Source: Tridacna crocea
Taxonomy: Eukaryota > Mollusca > Bivalvia > Cardiida > Cardiidae
Direction: 5' to 3'
DNA: 64,000 nt
NCBI GenBank assembly: GCA_943736015.1
Contig: OX031063.1
Coordinates: forward strand, 37,278,672-37,342,671
Numbering within the stretch: position 1 is the stretch's first letter; each line of letters opens with the position of its first letter. The notes under the pieces were generated by a model, which was not told where the DNA came from, made no database searches, and saw nothing but the letters and a program-made list of their open reading frames with translations. Below, in pieces: positions 10,234 through 21,785 of this stretch. A program made the position numbers and the translations under genes.

Positions 10234-11297
10234 CTAATACCTGTATATGTAAATATGAACCACCGGTACAAGATACGAGAGTATCTGAGTACGAATAAAA
10301 CATGCTGAACGGACTGTCTGTGAAAACCTGCACCTTAACAAAGCAAGTCCAGGGGTAACAATCTACGTCATAGCATACGTCATCGGAGACATTTTAAATC
10401 TGCCATTTTCGTTTTAAATAGGTAAGTTTTTCAGCTTGTACATTATTATTATTATTATTGAAGATCTGTCCAAACAAATGTGTGCATATGGTACCCGACA
10501 ACTTTCTTCGTTAGTATACATTAATACTTTGTTCCCTAGTTTCGTTGATTTTGCAATTACCTCCGAACAATTTTCGAAGCCGGTGACACATGTGCGATTC
10601 AAAAATAGATGTCGTATACAATGCCGTTAAGAATAATTGTGTTGAAATGTTTAGAGCTACAACATTGCTTCATGGCATTTTGATAACACAAATAAGACAA
10701 ATATATTTACCGTCTTCAGATGAATTAGGTGTTCTAAGTAAATTTTAGATACATATATCTTTTTAAAGTTATTAATCTGCACTTTGCGCACAAAATGGCG
10801 GCTATTCTGACACCTCTGCTATGATGTAGGTTGTCACCATTCCCATGCAGGATTTCAGTTATCTGAGACTGAATACTCTAGTACATGTTGCTAAAAGCAG
10901 TTTCGAAAGGTTGTTCTAATGAAGGATACCTTTCTCCGACATGAGACAACTGGTTTAGAATGAATAGCCCCCCTTGATCAAGAGCCTTAAACTGTCGTAG
11001 GTTGTTTTTTTTTGTTTTAGGAATACCATTAAGACCGTACTGTACATTCCACACAGTCTTCCAATATCTAACATAATATCTGATAAAATATTTGTACCGT
11101 GCCCTGTAAGACGGACTTCTAATGCCACTCAAAAATATTTTCGACCCCGTTAGTCAGAGCGGCTTCACTGAGATTATTCAACCTATATTGTGTCTGGCCC
11201 CTTTTACATTACTTCAGTAAGCTGTCCGTAATGGATCAGTGTCTCCGTTTGCCACAATCTGTTTAAATGCCATGTTCACAAAGTAAAACTTCATTAC

Positions 11298-11440
11298 CCT
11301 TGGCCTGCTAAATAAGAGAAATGAAACATTCGGGCCGATAAAAAAAAGCCGCAAAATTTTGTTATTTCAAATTTTTTTTTTTTTTTTTTTGGGGGGGGGG
11401 GGGGGGTTAGATATCCTTAACGGAAAGTGTAGATCCAAGA
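11298..11440 (+). repeat. MITE-C left half with T/G run
   Basis: Has attacccttggcctgctaaa at the left and the first arm gtgtagatccaagatcag. The second arm is missing. A T19-G16 run sits inside. Confidence 0.55.
11372..11406. repeat. Homopolymer run T19 then G16
   Basis: Nineteen T followed by sixteen G, inside a MITE-C. Likely a polymerase-slippage product and a spot where assembly length is uncertain. Confidence 0.85.
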
Positions 11441-11522
11441 TCAGATGCCCAACTGTTGCTCACAGCAATTCATTTCAGAATTTAAGGGAGCTTTTTACCA
11501 CTGCCAGCATGTCCTATAACCC

Positions 11523-11751
11523 TTAACCCATTACCACACAATCCCTACTTTTGACGCCCATGAGAAAAAAGCCTTTAGAAAACATTGTGGGAAAAGGAGA
11601 AAACGCTGGTAACCAGCATTTTCTCCTTTTCCCATAACGTTTTCTACCCATCACAATACAAATTTCAAATTTTCAGTCACTTTTATTTTGTCGTCTGCAA
11701 ATGCTTTCAATTTGGACAAGTCTAAAATATTGTCGTTTGGTAATGAGTTAA
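11523..11751 (-). repeat. MITE-A copy
   Basis: Bounded by ttaacccattaccacac and gtttggtaatgagttaa. The palindrome has one arm mismatch (aaacgctgg/cagcattt). Confidence 0.75.
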
Positions 11752-11964
11752 CCTGTTGTACTAATCAAATCGACTGTTTCTGCCAATGGTCACGAATACC
11801 GATATTGCATTTCCCTAAACAATCCGCTCTTGTAGTCGGATAGTGTATAATAAACACCAGACTGCACGTCTTGTGCAATCTTTTTTTCTTTATTTACCAT
11901 GTCTGTATAAAAGATCTACAAAACATGGTATTCCTCCTCTTGAGAAATGTATATTTTAATTATA

Positions 11965-12012
11965 ACAATCTTTTCGAGCTTTCGGCGGTACAACCGCCTT
12001 CTTCTACTTTGG
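11965..12012 (-). other. Hammerhead-like motif, possible Penelope-type element remnant
   Basis: On the minus strand: tagaagaa, a stem ggcgg/ccgcc with loop ttgta, then gaaagctcgaaaag. This order (CTGATGA-like core, stem II, GAAA) is that of the ribozyme carried by Penelope-like elements. The core is imperfect and no reverse transcriptase remains nearby. Confidence 0.3.
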
Positions 12013-12639
12013 TCTTGTGATACAATGCATGCAGTTGTTTATGCAACGTCAAGGCAACGTTGACGTTACGTAAACAATTAATCTGTATAAAAGCACAGTT
12101 TCGTTCTTCCCTTTTGACCTACATTAATTTTATCACGGAAGGAGTGAAAATTGGATAGGAGAATAAGATTTAAACCTCCAACAACAAGTTGAAGTGTGAA
12201 GTTATGCACAGATGACAAGCATTTTGAGGTGCGCCACTTGAGTTCTATCAATACGACAATGTCATGGTGCGTCCGAGCTTTAAGTGAATCGTACTTATAG
12301 AGATGCAGCTTAACTTTATTTCAGTGAGTTTATTTTAATCCATTTGATTTCTTTTTTATGAAGCTATAACACTGTTGAATCTTCATGCCAAACGTTGCCC
12401 CTTGATGCACAGATTACGGCCGGTAGATGAAACATTTCATTCTCATTGGACCATAACCGGTGTACTCCCTGAAGCCCAGGATAACCTGAACCTCTTTTTA
12501 AATTCGTGAAAAAAGGAACATTTGTTTATGACAAGTCTTTTCTTTCCTCCAATGTGACACAATTTTTCAAACCGGTCGATTTGCTGACAGGACAAAAAGT
12601 CGGCTGCATGTGTCAGCAAGTTATGTCGTGAACGCAACA

Positions 12640-12866
12640 CAAGATTTCTGGATGATCAAATCAAAAGCATTCGCAGATAACGTATTTAATGATATTAATT
12701 AAACGGTGTTCAAGTTTTAAATTCGTCTTTAGAATGGAAGAACACATTGTGGGGAAAGGAGAAAGTGTTGGTTTTTCAACATTTCCTCCTTTTCCCACAG
12801 TGTTTTCAAAACGCTTTTCTAGGATCGTAAAAACTTGGGATTGTGTGGTAAAGGTTTATCGCCGGT
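12640..12866 (+). repeat. Decayed MITE-A copy
   Basis: The internal aaaagcattcgcagat motif, hairpin arms (ggggaaaggag / ctccttttccc) and the end gtgtggtaaaggttta are recognisable. The left terminus is lost. Confidence 0.5.
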
Positions 12867-13144
12867 TCCAAAAGAATTCCAGCTATCTCGTAAAGAAATG
12901 GGACAATATTTCAAGCTTTCTTTCCCTTCTTAGGTATTGAGGCTTGGCAAAATGTCTTGGCAAAGAGCACGGAAATTACCACTGATTCAGAAGGGATATG
13001 AAATGATCGAACAGAGACAGACACCTTGGTTTTACAAGGTTTCACAAATCTCCCTTCCTCACTTCTTAACAAGAAGGCACCGACACTTCCTCAACCCCAC
13101 CCTACACAACAAAGCATTGAAATTTATATATTATGACAATTTGC

Positions 13145-13332
13145 ACGTGTCTAAAATGATGGAGTTTGTCATAAACAGGATAGAAAACATTGTGGAAAAA
13201 AAGAGAAAATACTGGTTATCAGACCTCTTTTTCAGGGTCTGCTAAACACCAGCATTTTCTTTTTCTAAGAGTGTTTTAAAAGGCTTCCTTCTTTGGGTTG
13301 TAAAAACTTGGGATTGTAAGGTTAAGGGTTAA
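13145..13332 (+). repeat. Decayed MITE-A copy with disrupted loop
   Basis: Arms agaaaacattgtgg and caccagcattttct are separated by about 30 extra bases. Ends in aaggttaagggttaa. Confidence 0.5.
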
Positions 13333-13784
13333 AAGAGCTTGCTTTAAATCTTCATCTGACGACATTTTTATATAGTTTTATCCAAAGTAAAATAATTTGT
13401 AGAAGACAATTTAAAACTGGCTCAAATATGAAACTGACTTGGGAAGAATAGACAATTTTGTGGAAAACAAAGACAACCATATGTCATCAATTCACATTGT
13501 TCAGATGTGGCTGAAGTGATTTTTAAATGCACGAAAAAAACATTGCAGGAAAAGAAGAACACGATTGGGATCCAGTAGTTTCTTTTTCTCCCACGATATT
13601 TTCGAAACTTTTCTTCCTAAGGATTACAAGAACACGGGATGGTTCAGTGACTGTCGAACTTCACGTACATTTCAACCTGACACTTATCAGTGGGGCTACT
13701 TCAGTATTATCGAACGGAGCAAACACGGAATAACGATATCGATAATCGTTTGATATCAGAAAGACCCTCGCCCACCCCAATCCC

Positions 13785-13983
13785 CAGCCTGCTAAGCGCG
13801 ATTCCTTTAGCGGACAGTTTAGATCTAAGATCAGACTGCACAGAAAGTGCATTCTGATCTTAGATCTACACTGTCCGATAAGCGTATATTTTTATTCAAA
13901 CAATCACTTTGAAACAGCAAGTTTTGGGTTTTTAACATCGACTTGAAAGTTCCACTTGACCTCTTCGGCAGCTTAAATGTTAA
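13785..13983 (-). repeat. MITE-C copy, reversed
   Basis: Starts cagcctgctaagcgcg and runs to ggcagcttaaatgttaa. taagat and its complement appear in both hairpin arms. It abuts a MITE-A at a shared TTAA. Confidence 0.65.
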
Positions 13984-14215
13984 TTCTTTACTACACGAAG
14001 TCATTTTAGACTGATCCAAATTGAGAGCAATTGCCGACAACAAATTACTTGTAAATGTTACTCTAATGGTGGAATTGTCTTTGGTATAGTAGAAAGTATT
14101 GTGGGAAAAGGAGAGAAAATGCGTATTTTAACTTTTAAGCATATCCCCCTTTTCTCACGATATTTTCAAATGTATCCATCCCCAGGGCCGTTCAAAGAGT
14201 CTACCCTTATACCAT
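13981..14215 (+). repeat. Decayed MITE-A copy
   Basis: Starts ttaattctttactacac, contains ttttagactgatccaaattg, and has a degraded hairpin at 14093-14168. The right end is eroded. Confidence 0.5.
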
Positions 14216-14999
14216 CCGAATCAAAATTGCAGTAAGCGACTTCGAAAACTAACTTTATTAGATAGGTAAACTCAATATGCAAAAAAACAGAGGGGTTTTA
14301 TACTGAGCGAAGAAATATGAAAACAGTGTGGCAAAAGCAGAAAATTGCGCGAGACGAACAATCCTCGATGATTTACTACACTGTTGTCAAGTAGGGTCTC
14401 CCGCAAGAAGAACGAAAGTCATATATCTGATAACCTGTCTAGTTTCCAAGGTAGATAATAAGTGCGAGATGACGTTCACAAGTGTGTACTAGTGCACAAA
14501 TTAAACTAGGGAAGGGTGAGGTTTAATGGCAGTGGAGCAGCTTAACACTTAAAGCAAGTCTCATGCAAAAGAAAAAGTCAAATACGAATATGCCATTCTC
14601 ATTCATAAAAGGGGCTTAATGCAACTGCAAAAAGAATCGGCTGAAATGGGTTGATTTTTTTTTTGTAATTCTTCAATTTACTACAGCTAAAAGAACCAGT
14701 GTACATTATCATTTAGTCATTTGTTATACAAAATGTTTTTATGGATTCATAAAAACGTTACTGTGATGACTTGTTCCCGGGCTTTAAACGGTAACCTTTG
14801 TGAAAAGGCCTTCGAAAACACTGGATTGTAAGGGAACCTTGCCTGTGATCGACTTTAGATCATTCTTTCATTTTTTGGTCCATGTAAATTGCGACACGTT
14901 CTCTAACGAGATATTACCCAAATCTTAATCAAGTTCATGGCTTTGAATAAATCCTCCATCTAAAACGTACTGTGACTCACAGGTAATGCATTAACTCTT

Positions 15000-15226
15000 T
15001 TAACCCTTTACTCCATAGATACTCGTTTTAACGCATTGTTTGTAGGAGCCTTTGGAAAACATTGTGGCAAAAGGTGAAATTGCTCGTGACGAGCAATTTC
15101 ACCTTTTGCCACAATGTTTTCTATGCTATCAAAAGGTGTCATATACACATAAGAAACAGCTTTACCTTGCTGTTATTTAGGATCAGCTAGAGATACCATA
15201 GAAATGCCTTATGGGGTAAAGGGTTA
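15000..15226 (-). repeat. MITE-B copy, near perfect
   Basis: Bounded by ttaaccctttactcc and ggggtaaagggttaa. The perfect palindrome at about 15056-15121 is built on ggtgaaattgctcgt. Opposite orientation to the copy at 6264. Confidence 0.75.
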
Positions 15227-15776
15227 AGAACATGATAACCCCCTACCACCTTCGGACAGGTCGTCTTTCGATGTTTTCTTTTTTTAAAGAAAGAGAAAAT
15301 CAAAGACTTTGACAACTTTAACAGCAACAGGTATTTTATTTGCCTCTCTAAAACGCTGCTAAAAACTTGTTCAAAATAGACGTAAAACTTTATTATACTG
15401 CAAAGAAATTTCTCCTGATCTGATTGGATAATATGCCCCGAGAATATATATCATGTACACTGGCAAAAACCAAAGTAAAATCAGTTTCCCTTTCCTGAGT
15501 CCCGTATACATGACTACACTGTCAACACAACATCAAAAATGGCGGCGTCGATCAAGATTTACATCAAGATTATGCGCCAAGCTTCACGTTTTAGCACGTA
15601 TTGCCAAGGCTTCAGCGAGGGCTTTTCCCAGTGACGTCAGTTTTCTGTGAATTGGGTACTCAGAAGGGAAATTCTACTTCGTCAGCGTACACAATTTTTT
15701 TAAACCAAAAAGAAGTAAAATTCGCTTAACAAACGTTGGAATGGTAAAACTTTACTATATAATAAATTCGGTATAT

Positions 15777-15900
15777 GGTCAGGTGGCAGAGGACTTGGAA
15801 ACTTGTTCACGGCTGTGGTAAATCATATCGCCCATTCGGCTCGGGGTGGCATGATTCACCACAGATGTGAGCAAGTTTCCAAGTCCTGTGCCACCTGACC
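15777..15900. repeat. Hairpin H, single copy in window
   Basis: ggtcaggtggcagaggactt opens one arm and aagtcctgtgccacctgacc closes the other. Arms of about 50 bases with some mismatches, loop near 15828-15849. Confidence 0.75.
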
Positions 15901-16097
15901 GTGCAACTAATAATCTACAACGCTTGCGGTTCTTAAGCCGCGTTCAGCAGTCGAAGAGTTAAAGAGCCCGTCACAGTTAAAGTTGTTGTTGTGTCCAAAG
16001 TAGATCAAGATAAGACAGTACATTATGTGTAGTCTGGTCTGTGACCCGTAAGGTCAGTTTTGCTGAACACTTTATAAACTACAGCGATCACAATATT

Positions 16098-16183
16098 GCA
16101 ATTCGTCGGTTTACTTCAAAAACCTCGTAACTACAGCTTGTTTCAAGCTGTAGTTACGACGTTTTTGCTGTAAACTGACGAAT
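16098..16183. repeat. Family G palindrome
   Basis: gcaattcgtcggtttact through ctacagcttg, then the inverted arm. The right arm carries a few changes. Confidence 0.7.
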
Positions 16184-16377
16184 TATTGAGGTCGTACTTC
16201 TAACAACAAAATGATTGTTGGATTAGCATGGCGCTCTATAAGGTTTACGATCTGGAGCGGGCATTTTTCGGTTGACAACGTTTAACAAGACAGGTTAACC
16301 CGTGACGAGTAACCTAAGAACACATTCCGTTATATCCAGACTAGAAGCTGGCTGAATCTTCCTCTCAAACCTTGAAT

Positions 16378-16648
16378 CTTAACCTAACGATAAAATTCAA
16401 AGAATGCAACTTTAAAACTTGTCAAAATATAAAAGCGTTTGCAAACGACAGATTTCAGTCAAAATTGGCAGCTTTTGTAGACGACAAATTTGGCTTGGTT
16501 CAAGAGATGGAATTTATCACGAACAGGGAGAAATATTGTGGGAAAAAACGAGAAAGATCTTGTTGCCAATAATAGCTTCTTTTTTCACCACATTTTTATT
16601 TTTTTCCCCATCACGGTCGTTTAGAAACGTGGGTTTCTGAACAGGGTT
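16378..16648 (+). repeat. Decayed MITE-A copy
   Basis: Recognisable aacgataaaattc, gcgtttgcaaacgac and agaaatattgtgggaaaa blocks. An internal piece is duplicated (gcttttgtagacgac). Its terminal TTAA is shared with the next element. Confidence 0.45.
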
Positions 16649-16875
16649 AACTTTTCACCTGACGACAAAACTTTAGCCTAGACCATATTGAAAGCAATTG
16701 CAGACGACAATTTCAGTGTGGCTTAAATGGTGCATATTTTTTTTGACAAAGGAGAAAACATTGTGGGAAAAGGAGAAAATGCTGGTCACCAGCATTTTCT
16801 CCTTTTCCCACAATGTTTTCTAAAGGCTGCTTTCCCAAGGGTGTAAAAAGTTGGACTTGTGTTGAAAAGAGTTAA
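16645..16875 (+). repeat. MITE-A copy sharing TTAA with neighbour
   Basis: Starts in the same TTAA that ends the previous copy. The palindrome is perfect with centre ctggtcaccag, the same loop variant as the copy at 1682. Confidence 0.7.
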
Positions 16876-16984
16876 ACCACTATTAAGTAGAGATCTCCAG
16901 CTATTACATATTCCTATAGGAAAAAAAAAAACAAAAGAAACATATTTCGAATATAGAGTCCATTTCCGAGATTATTATCGCCGC

Positions 16985-17055
16985 ACCAGACAGAACAGAT
17001 CCAAAATCAGACCGTACATTCTGCGCAGTCTGATCTTGATCTACAATGTCCTCAA
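16985..17055 (+). repeat. MITE-C hairpin fragment
   Basis: cagatccaaaatcagaccgt pairs with gcagtctgatcttgatctac. Confidence 0.55.
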
Positions 17056-17704
17056 CGGGACATCATGTACGCCTTTCAACCAAAGAGTAAACCACAACAA
17101 GGAATTGATACAAATTCAGTTTTACTTCCGCAGAAAATCTTCCTGCATCATAGGTGCACTTTTCAGCCAAAGTGTTAGATTTGGAATGACGTTTGACATC
17201 TGCCACAGCTTTTATAACATGGTATCAAAGATAATCAATAACATTGAGTTGTGGCAGACCATAGAGTATCTTATGGACTACTTTTTTTCAGATTTTCGAT
17301 ATTTTCCTATCAATCCTGCGTTGCTCAGATACAGGTACTCAGTTCGCCGAACGTTTGTTTCGAATTGTCATAGTGAAAATAAAAAAAAAATAGAAAATAT
17401 AGGTTTTGAATGTATTGTGAATGTAAATACACCCATTCAATGGTTTGGATTGTTGCAAAGGTACAAGGCATTAATTGTTTTTTCGGTCAAAGTTTTAGTT
17501 GGAGAAGAGAAAACATTGCGCAAAAAAACGACATGGTAAGGTGCTATTTCTGAATTCATCTGTAGACTAAGTTGGCTAGCGAACTTCTCTTAACGCTATG
17601 TTTAAAATTTCGTCGCTTGGTAAAAAGTCTGCAAAAGTACATTCGGTCCTGCTCAACATTTTGAGGCTTAGCCTCGCCATTGCCATGGGAGAAATCAAGT
17701 GCTT

Positions 17705-17770
17705 TTGTAAACTGCTTATATCAAGATCAGACTGCACAAAAGTTGAGGTCTGATCTTGATTTATACCTCT
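17705..17770 (+). repeat. MITE-C hairpin fragment
   Basis: tatcaagatcagactgcaca pairs with gaggtctgatcttgatttat. Confidence 0.5.
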
Positions 17771-17876
17771 CGCTGGTTTTGTGAAAACTAAAATATATAT
17801 ATCGTCCCGTGTTTTAATGCGCTGTACTTGCAGCTATCGACAAAGGTCCATTTGCAATAGTTGGCGTTGAAAAAAG

Positions 17877-18132
17877 TGACCCATCACGCAAAAAAGGGAT
17901 CTTCTTGGAACTGCGAGAAGTGTCAACCCTGGTCAGACGGCGCAAATTGCGCAGGCTGACCAGTGTTGACAATTTTCGCTTTTATGACATTTTCCGTATG
18001 AAAAGAGGTTATTGTACCTTGTTATACAATCAGTTTTAAGTATCAACTTAAACTGACCTGCACTATCGTTGATCTGATTTCATATAATGAATGTATGGAA
18101 CTCCCAGATTGTCCCTTTTTGCATGATGGGTC
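17877..18132 (+). repeat. Family F' foldback
   Basis: Inverted ends gtgacccatcacgcaaaaaa and tttttgcatgatgggtcac. Internal hairpin at about 17918-17970. Confidence 0.7.
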
Positions 18133-18289
18133 ACAAATGTAAACAGGATTTTCAAATGCATAACGACAAAATAAATACAAGATAGGATGGTATGTATCGG
18201 TCCCAGATAACCTCCTGCTATTTAATGTTACTGACACAAGTTGATACGGCTCTTCTCAACTCTCTTTCAGCCTAAAACGGGGAATTCAT

Positions 18290-18362
18290 TGGCTTTCGCA
18301 GACGGTGCAGATCAAGACCAGACTGCACAGAAGGTTCAGTCTGATCTTGATCTGTAACATCT
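18290..18362 (+). repeat. MITE-C hairpin fragment
   Basis: gtgcagatcaagaccagact pairs with ttcagtctgatcttgatctg. Confidence 0.5.
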
Positions 18363-18507
18363 TCTTCTAAAGTCAAGTGTATGAGACTGGAATCAGTTTT
18401 GAGTCACACTGGGGTGTATTATCAGATGTCAAATGTGGGTCGAGTTTATGAATACGGTTCTGAAAGAAACAAAAAGGATAGTCAATGAGTAAGGACAAAG
18501 TAAATGA

Positions 18508-18735
18508 GCCCTACCCTGTAAAAAGGGGGCTTAATACATTTGCGAAAAGTATCGACTCAGGTCAGCCTGCGCAAACTGCGCAGGCTGACCTGGGCCGAAA
18601 CTTTTCGCTATTAGTCAATTTTCTGTATATATCTCATGATTAAAACGTACTTCAGGTACATGTATGTAGAATACTGATAAGACTATCTCGGTATCATTCA
18701 TCACGGAGATGAAGCCCCGTTTTGCCAGATAATAT
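18508..18735 (+). repeat. Family F element
   Basis: Hairpin cgactcaggtcagcctgcgc / gcgcaggctgacctgggccg. The right end gccccgttttgcc is eroded. Confidence 0.6.
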
Positions 18736-18759
18736 CTCACTAATGAGTTATTCTCTCTG

Positions 18760-18980
18760 AAATAATACTGCATTTGCAAAAAGTATAAAAGTAATGACTA
18801 AGGTCTGCCTGTAGAGTTCAGGCAGGCTGACCTAAGTCAAAATCCTTTGCTATGCGTCAAATATCTACATGTCACAAGACCATTCTACCTGAGTATTCAG
18901 TGAATGTGAGACAACATGAATTTCATTGTTCCAGAATTAGCCTATATGATGATTTACTTGGTATATTCACAGGCCTTTGA
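18760..18980 (+). repeat. Family F element, decayed
   Basis: Hairpin ctaaggtctgcctg / caggctgacctaag and the following gtcacaagaccattctacc. Confidence 0.5.
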
Positions 18981-19873
18981 AGCTCTATAGGTCTACCACG
19001 AATCACTAAAGTTGTCCTTGGTCGATCATCGAGCACTTACAGCACATTGGTGCATCGCCTGTATATCATGGAATATATATTCAAATTTTCCTCGATACTG
19101 TTTCTATAAATAGCACATTTACTATCTATAGTAACATTGTCCGATAATGAACATTTCGTTACCCCTTGATAGGTCAACGGAGTTTCAGAGGCCTATAGTA
19201 TTGTGCATTATGAAGATGCGTGAAACCCCCTTTTTCCGGAGCATGGATTACACACGAGAGAGGGTTGTGTACATTGTTCACAGATAACCTCTTGCTTTTG
19301 ATTACCATTGACACATCGACACAAGTTCAGCTCTTCTGAAAAGAAATCGGGCCGCTGGACATTGTTCCAACGATGTTTATGGCGGGAGAAAGCCTGAAAC
19401 CAGGAAAGGATTTTTTTTGACAGAGTACTTTTCAAAGAAACTCCGGGAAAACACACAGAAGTGCATTTGCCTTCGCGATATGCATACATAACTGATATAA
19501 TGCTGAAAAGGGCGTTGCAGACCTCACATAGAAACACACCTCAAATTGAATTGAAGTGTTTGTATGCTCAGTGTGCTGTACAATGCAATAGATCTTGCAC
19601 ATTTGTAATCAGACTGTCAAGGTATTGAGAAACAGAGAGTCAAGCAAACAGTGAGAGGCAATGATTATTGCTTGGCATTTTACAGTGAGCTTTTCTTTGT
19701 GATGTCACTAAAGTATTGTTGAAAATAACTTAAAATACAATTTAATCAAAGAATTTAAGATGCGTGTCTTGTGTTTTAACAATGCTTGGGCAATGCAGTG
19801 CATCGCCAAAGGACACTCCCGAATGGCTCAGCGTGAATCGATTTCAGGATTTCCAGATTACAAATCGAATGCC

Positions 19874-20083
19874 TTAACCCCTATCCTTCTAAATAGTTGC
19901 AATTAAACTTTCAAGTCGATAGTATGAACACAAATTTTACCTATTTAGAGGTATAGTTTTTGCAGAAAAAAGTCTTATCGGAGAGCGTTGATCAAGATCA
20001 GAATGCACGTTATTTGCAGTCTGATCTTGACCTACGGTGCCCGCAAAATGTTCTTGATTCGCGCTAAGAAGGCTAAATGATAA
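19874..20083 (+). repeat. MITE-C copy
   Basis: Left end ttaacccctatccttctaaa; hairpin with several mismatches; right end eroded (aaggctaaatgataa). Confidence 0.65.
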
Positions 20084-20164
20084 ACTACTGATCAGTGCTT
20101 CTAACGGGTTAGCAGAAATCAGTACCCTGTGTAAAAAGAGAATAACTAGCCGTCAATATGCCGA

Positions 20165-20405
20165 ATGGGGCATTCGGACATTTACGTAAAGTGTCGTCTC
20201 GGATCAGCCGGCGCAGTCTGCGCAGGTTAATCCAAGACGGCTCTTTACGACTTAATTAGATTTTTGCTCTACAGTGAACTCGCACAAAACATAAAATTAC
20301 AGAAGAACGAAAAGTATCATTTCGGATAAGTCTGCGCGGAATGTGCAGGCTGATCCGAGACGACATTTTTAGCAAACGTCTGAATGCCCCTTTTCGCGTG
20401 TTGCC
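20165..20405. repeat. Family E double-hairpin element
   Basis: Two hairpins on cagcctgcgc-type cores are joined by a spacer. Ends tggggcattcggacattt and aatgccccttttcgcgtg. Confidence 0.65.
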
Positions 20406-20609
20406 GATTGTATGAAATTAAAATCGCTTGTATTTCAATGCTGATATATTGAGAGGTACTTTGTGGAAAAGGAGTTTAATGCATACCCGTGATGCAACAT
20501 TTCAACGAAGTCATTACATGCATGCAAGTGTGGATCTATAAAATCCATTTTGTCCAACAAACAACTTAATCGTGAGGTAGAACGGCCCTTAGACATTCAA
20601 CATATCTGA

Positions 20610-20925
20610 GCCATGCTCTGTGAAGAAGGGAGTTCAGCGCATCTGCGAAAAGTATCGACTCAGGTCAGCCTGCGCAATTCGCGCAGGCTGACCTGAGCCG
20701 AAACTTTTCGCTATAGGTCAAATATTCTTCGGGTCCAAGGACCGGACTGCCACATGAGTAAGTTGATTGTTAAAAAGAAATTGGCCCTTATGAAACCATA
20801 CCTATGCGATGCCTTGCTTGGTACCGAAATATTTCTACCTCAATCAGTATGAGAGAACTGCGTGGACTAATACTGACCGTCAGTGTATGCAGATGCCCTG
20901 AGCTCCCTTTTCAGGGCATGACAAC
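20610..20925 (+). repeat. Family F element, well preserved
   Basis: Ends gagccatgctctgtgaagaa and cccttttcagggcatgac. Perfect hairpin around cgcaattcgcg. A further decayed copy lies at about 20450-20600. Confidence 0.65.
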
Positions 20926-21216
20926 GTGCAGATAAGCATTCCTTATTTAGCTCTATTGCATGCATGTCAAGTAGATCCCCGTTTCGGCAGTTTGAAAGGA
21001 ATTTTAAAAAGTTTGCATGCTAAATCTGCTCATTAATCTCATCTAATAAAACTGTCATTTTTCATTTATTCTTACACGAGCTTTTCATTTACAAGTGTCA
21101 AAATGGGTCTTTACCAAGTAAGGTATTCTGAGCTTAAAAGACCTAAATCCTTAGGTCCTCCAAATGGGGTGGAAAATCTGCATTTGTTCACAACCAACAG
21201 GTTAAAGCAGGTCTAC

Positions 21217-21302
21217 GCTCTCTTTCTCTCTTTCTCTCTCTCTCTCTGTCTCTCTCTGTCTCTCTCCTCTCTGTCTCTCTCTCTGTCTCTCTCTCTCTCT
21301 CC
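21217..21302. repeat. (CT)n microsatellite
   Basis: About 85 bases of ctctct with interspersed tgtctc. Confidence 0.85.
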
Positions 21303-21398
21303 TTGACGTGCAAAATCACGGGTATGGGACATGGGGAATAATGTGAGCACAGGGCGTCAAGAAGGAAAAACATAATATTTAACGTTTTTCATTCTTGA

Positions 21399-21627
21399 AT
21401 AACCCTTTACAAAATGATGAAATTTTAGACCAGTCCAAATTGAAAGCATTTGCAGACGACAATTCAACTCTTGCTGAAAAGATTATTTCTGTCTATGATA
21501 GGTTAGAAAACATTGTGGGAAAAGGAGAAAATGCTGGTTACCAGCATTTTCTCCTTTTCCCACAATGTTTTCAAAAGGCTACTATTCCAGACCCTTAAAA
21601 ACCAGGGATTGTTTAGGAAAGAGCTAA
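21399..21627 (+). repeat. MITE-A copy
   Basis: Starts ataaccctttac and ends gtttaggaaagagctaa. The palindrome is perfect. Confidence 0.7.
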
Positions 21628-21785
21628 GGTAGATGATATAGAAATGCTAAACCAAGAGGATTCTTTTTGATTTAGATGATATGACAAACATGATTTTTCC
21701 ATTTTACATGTTCAGTCATAAATCATGTTTGAACAGAGTCCATATCTTCAAAAAAATTTTATATGGAACTCAAGTTAACTGTTTC

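Noticed and set aside
16859-17539. 226-codon open frame on the plus strand
   Set aside because: It begins inside the end of a MITE-A, runs through a MITE-C hairpin and two A-runs, and has no recognisable domain. Chance frame in AT-rich DNA.
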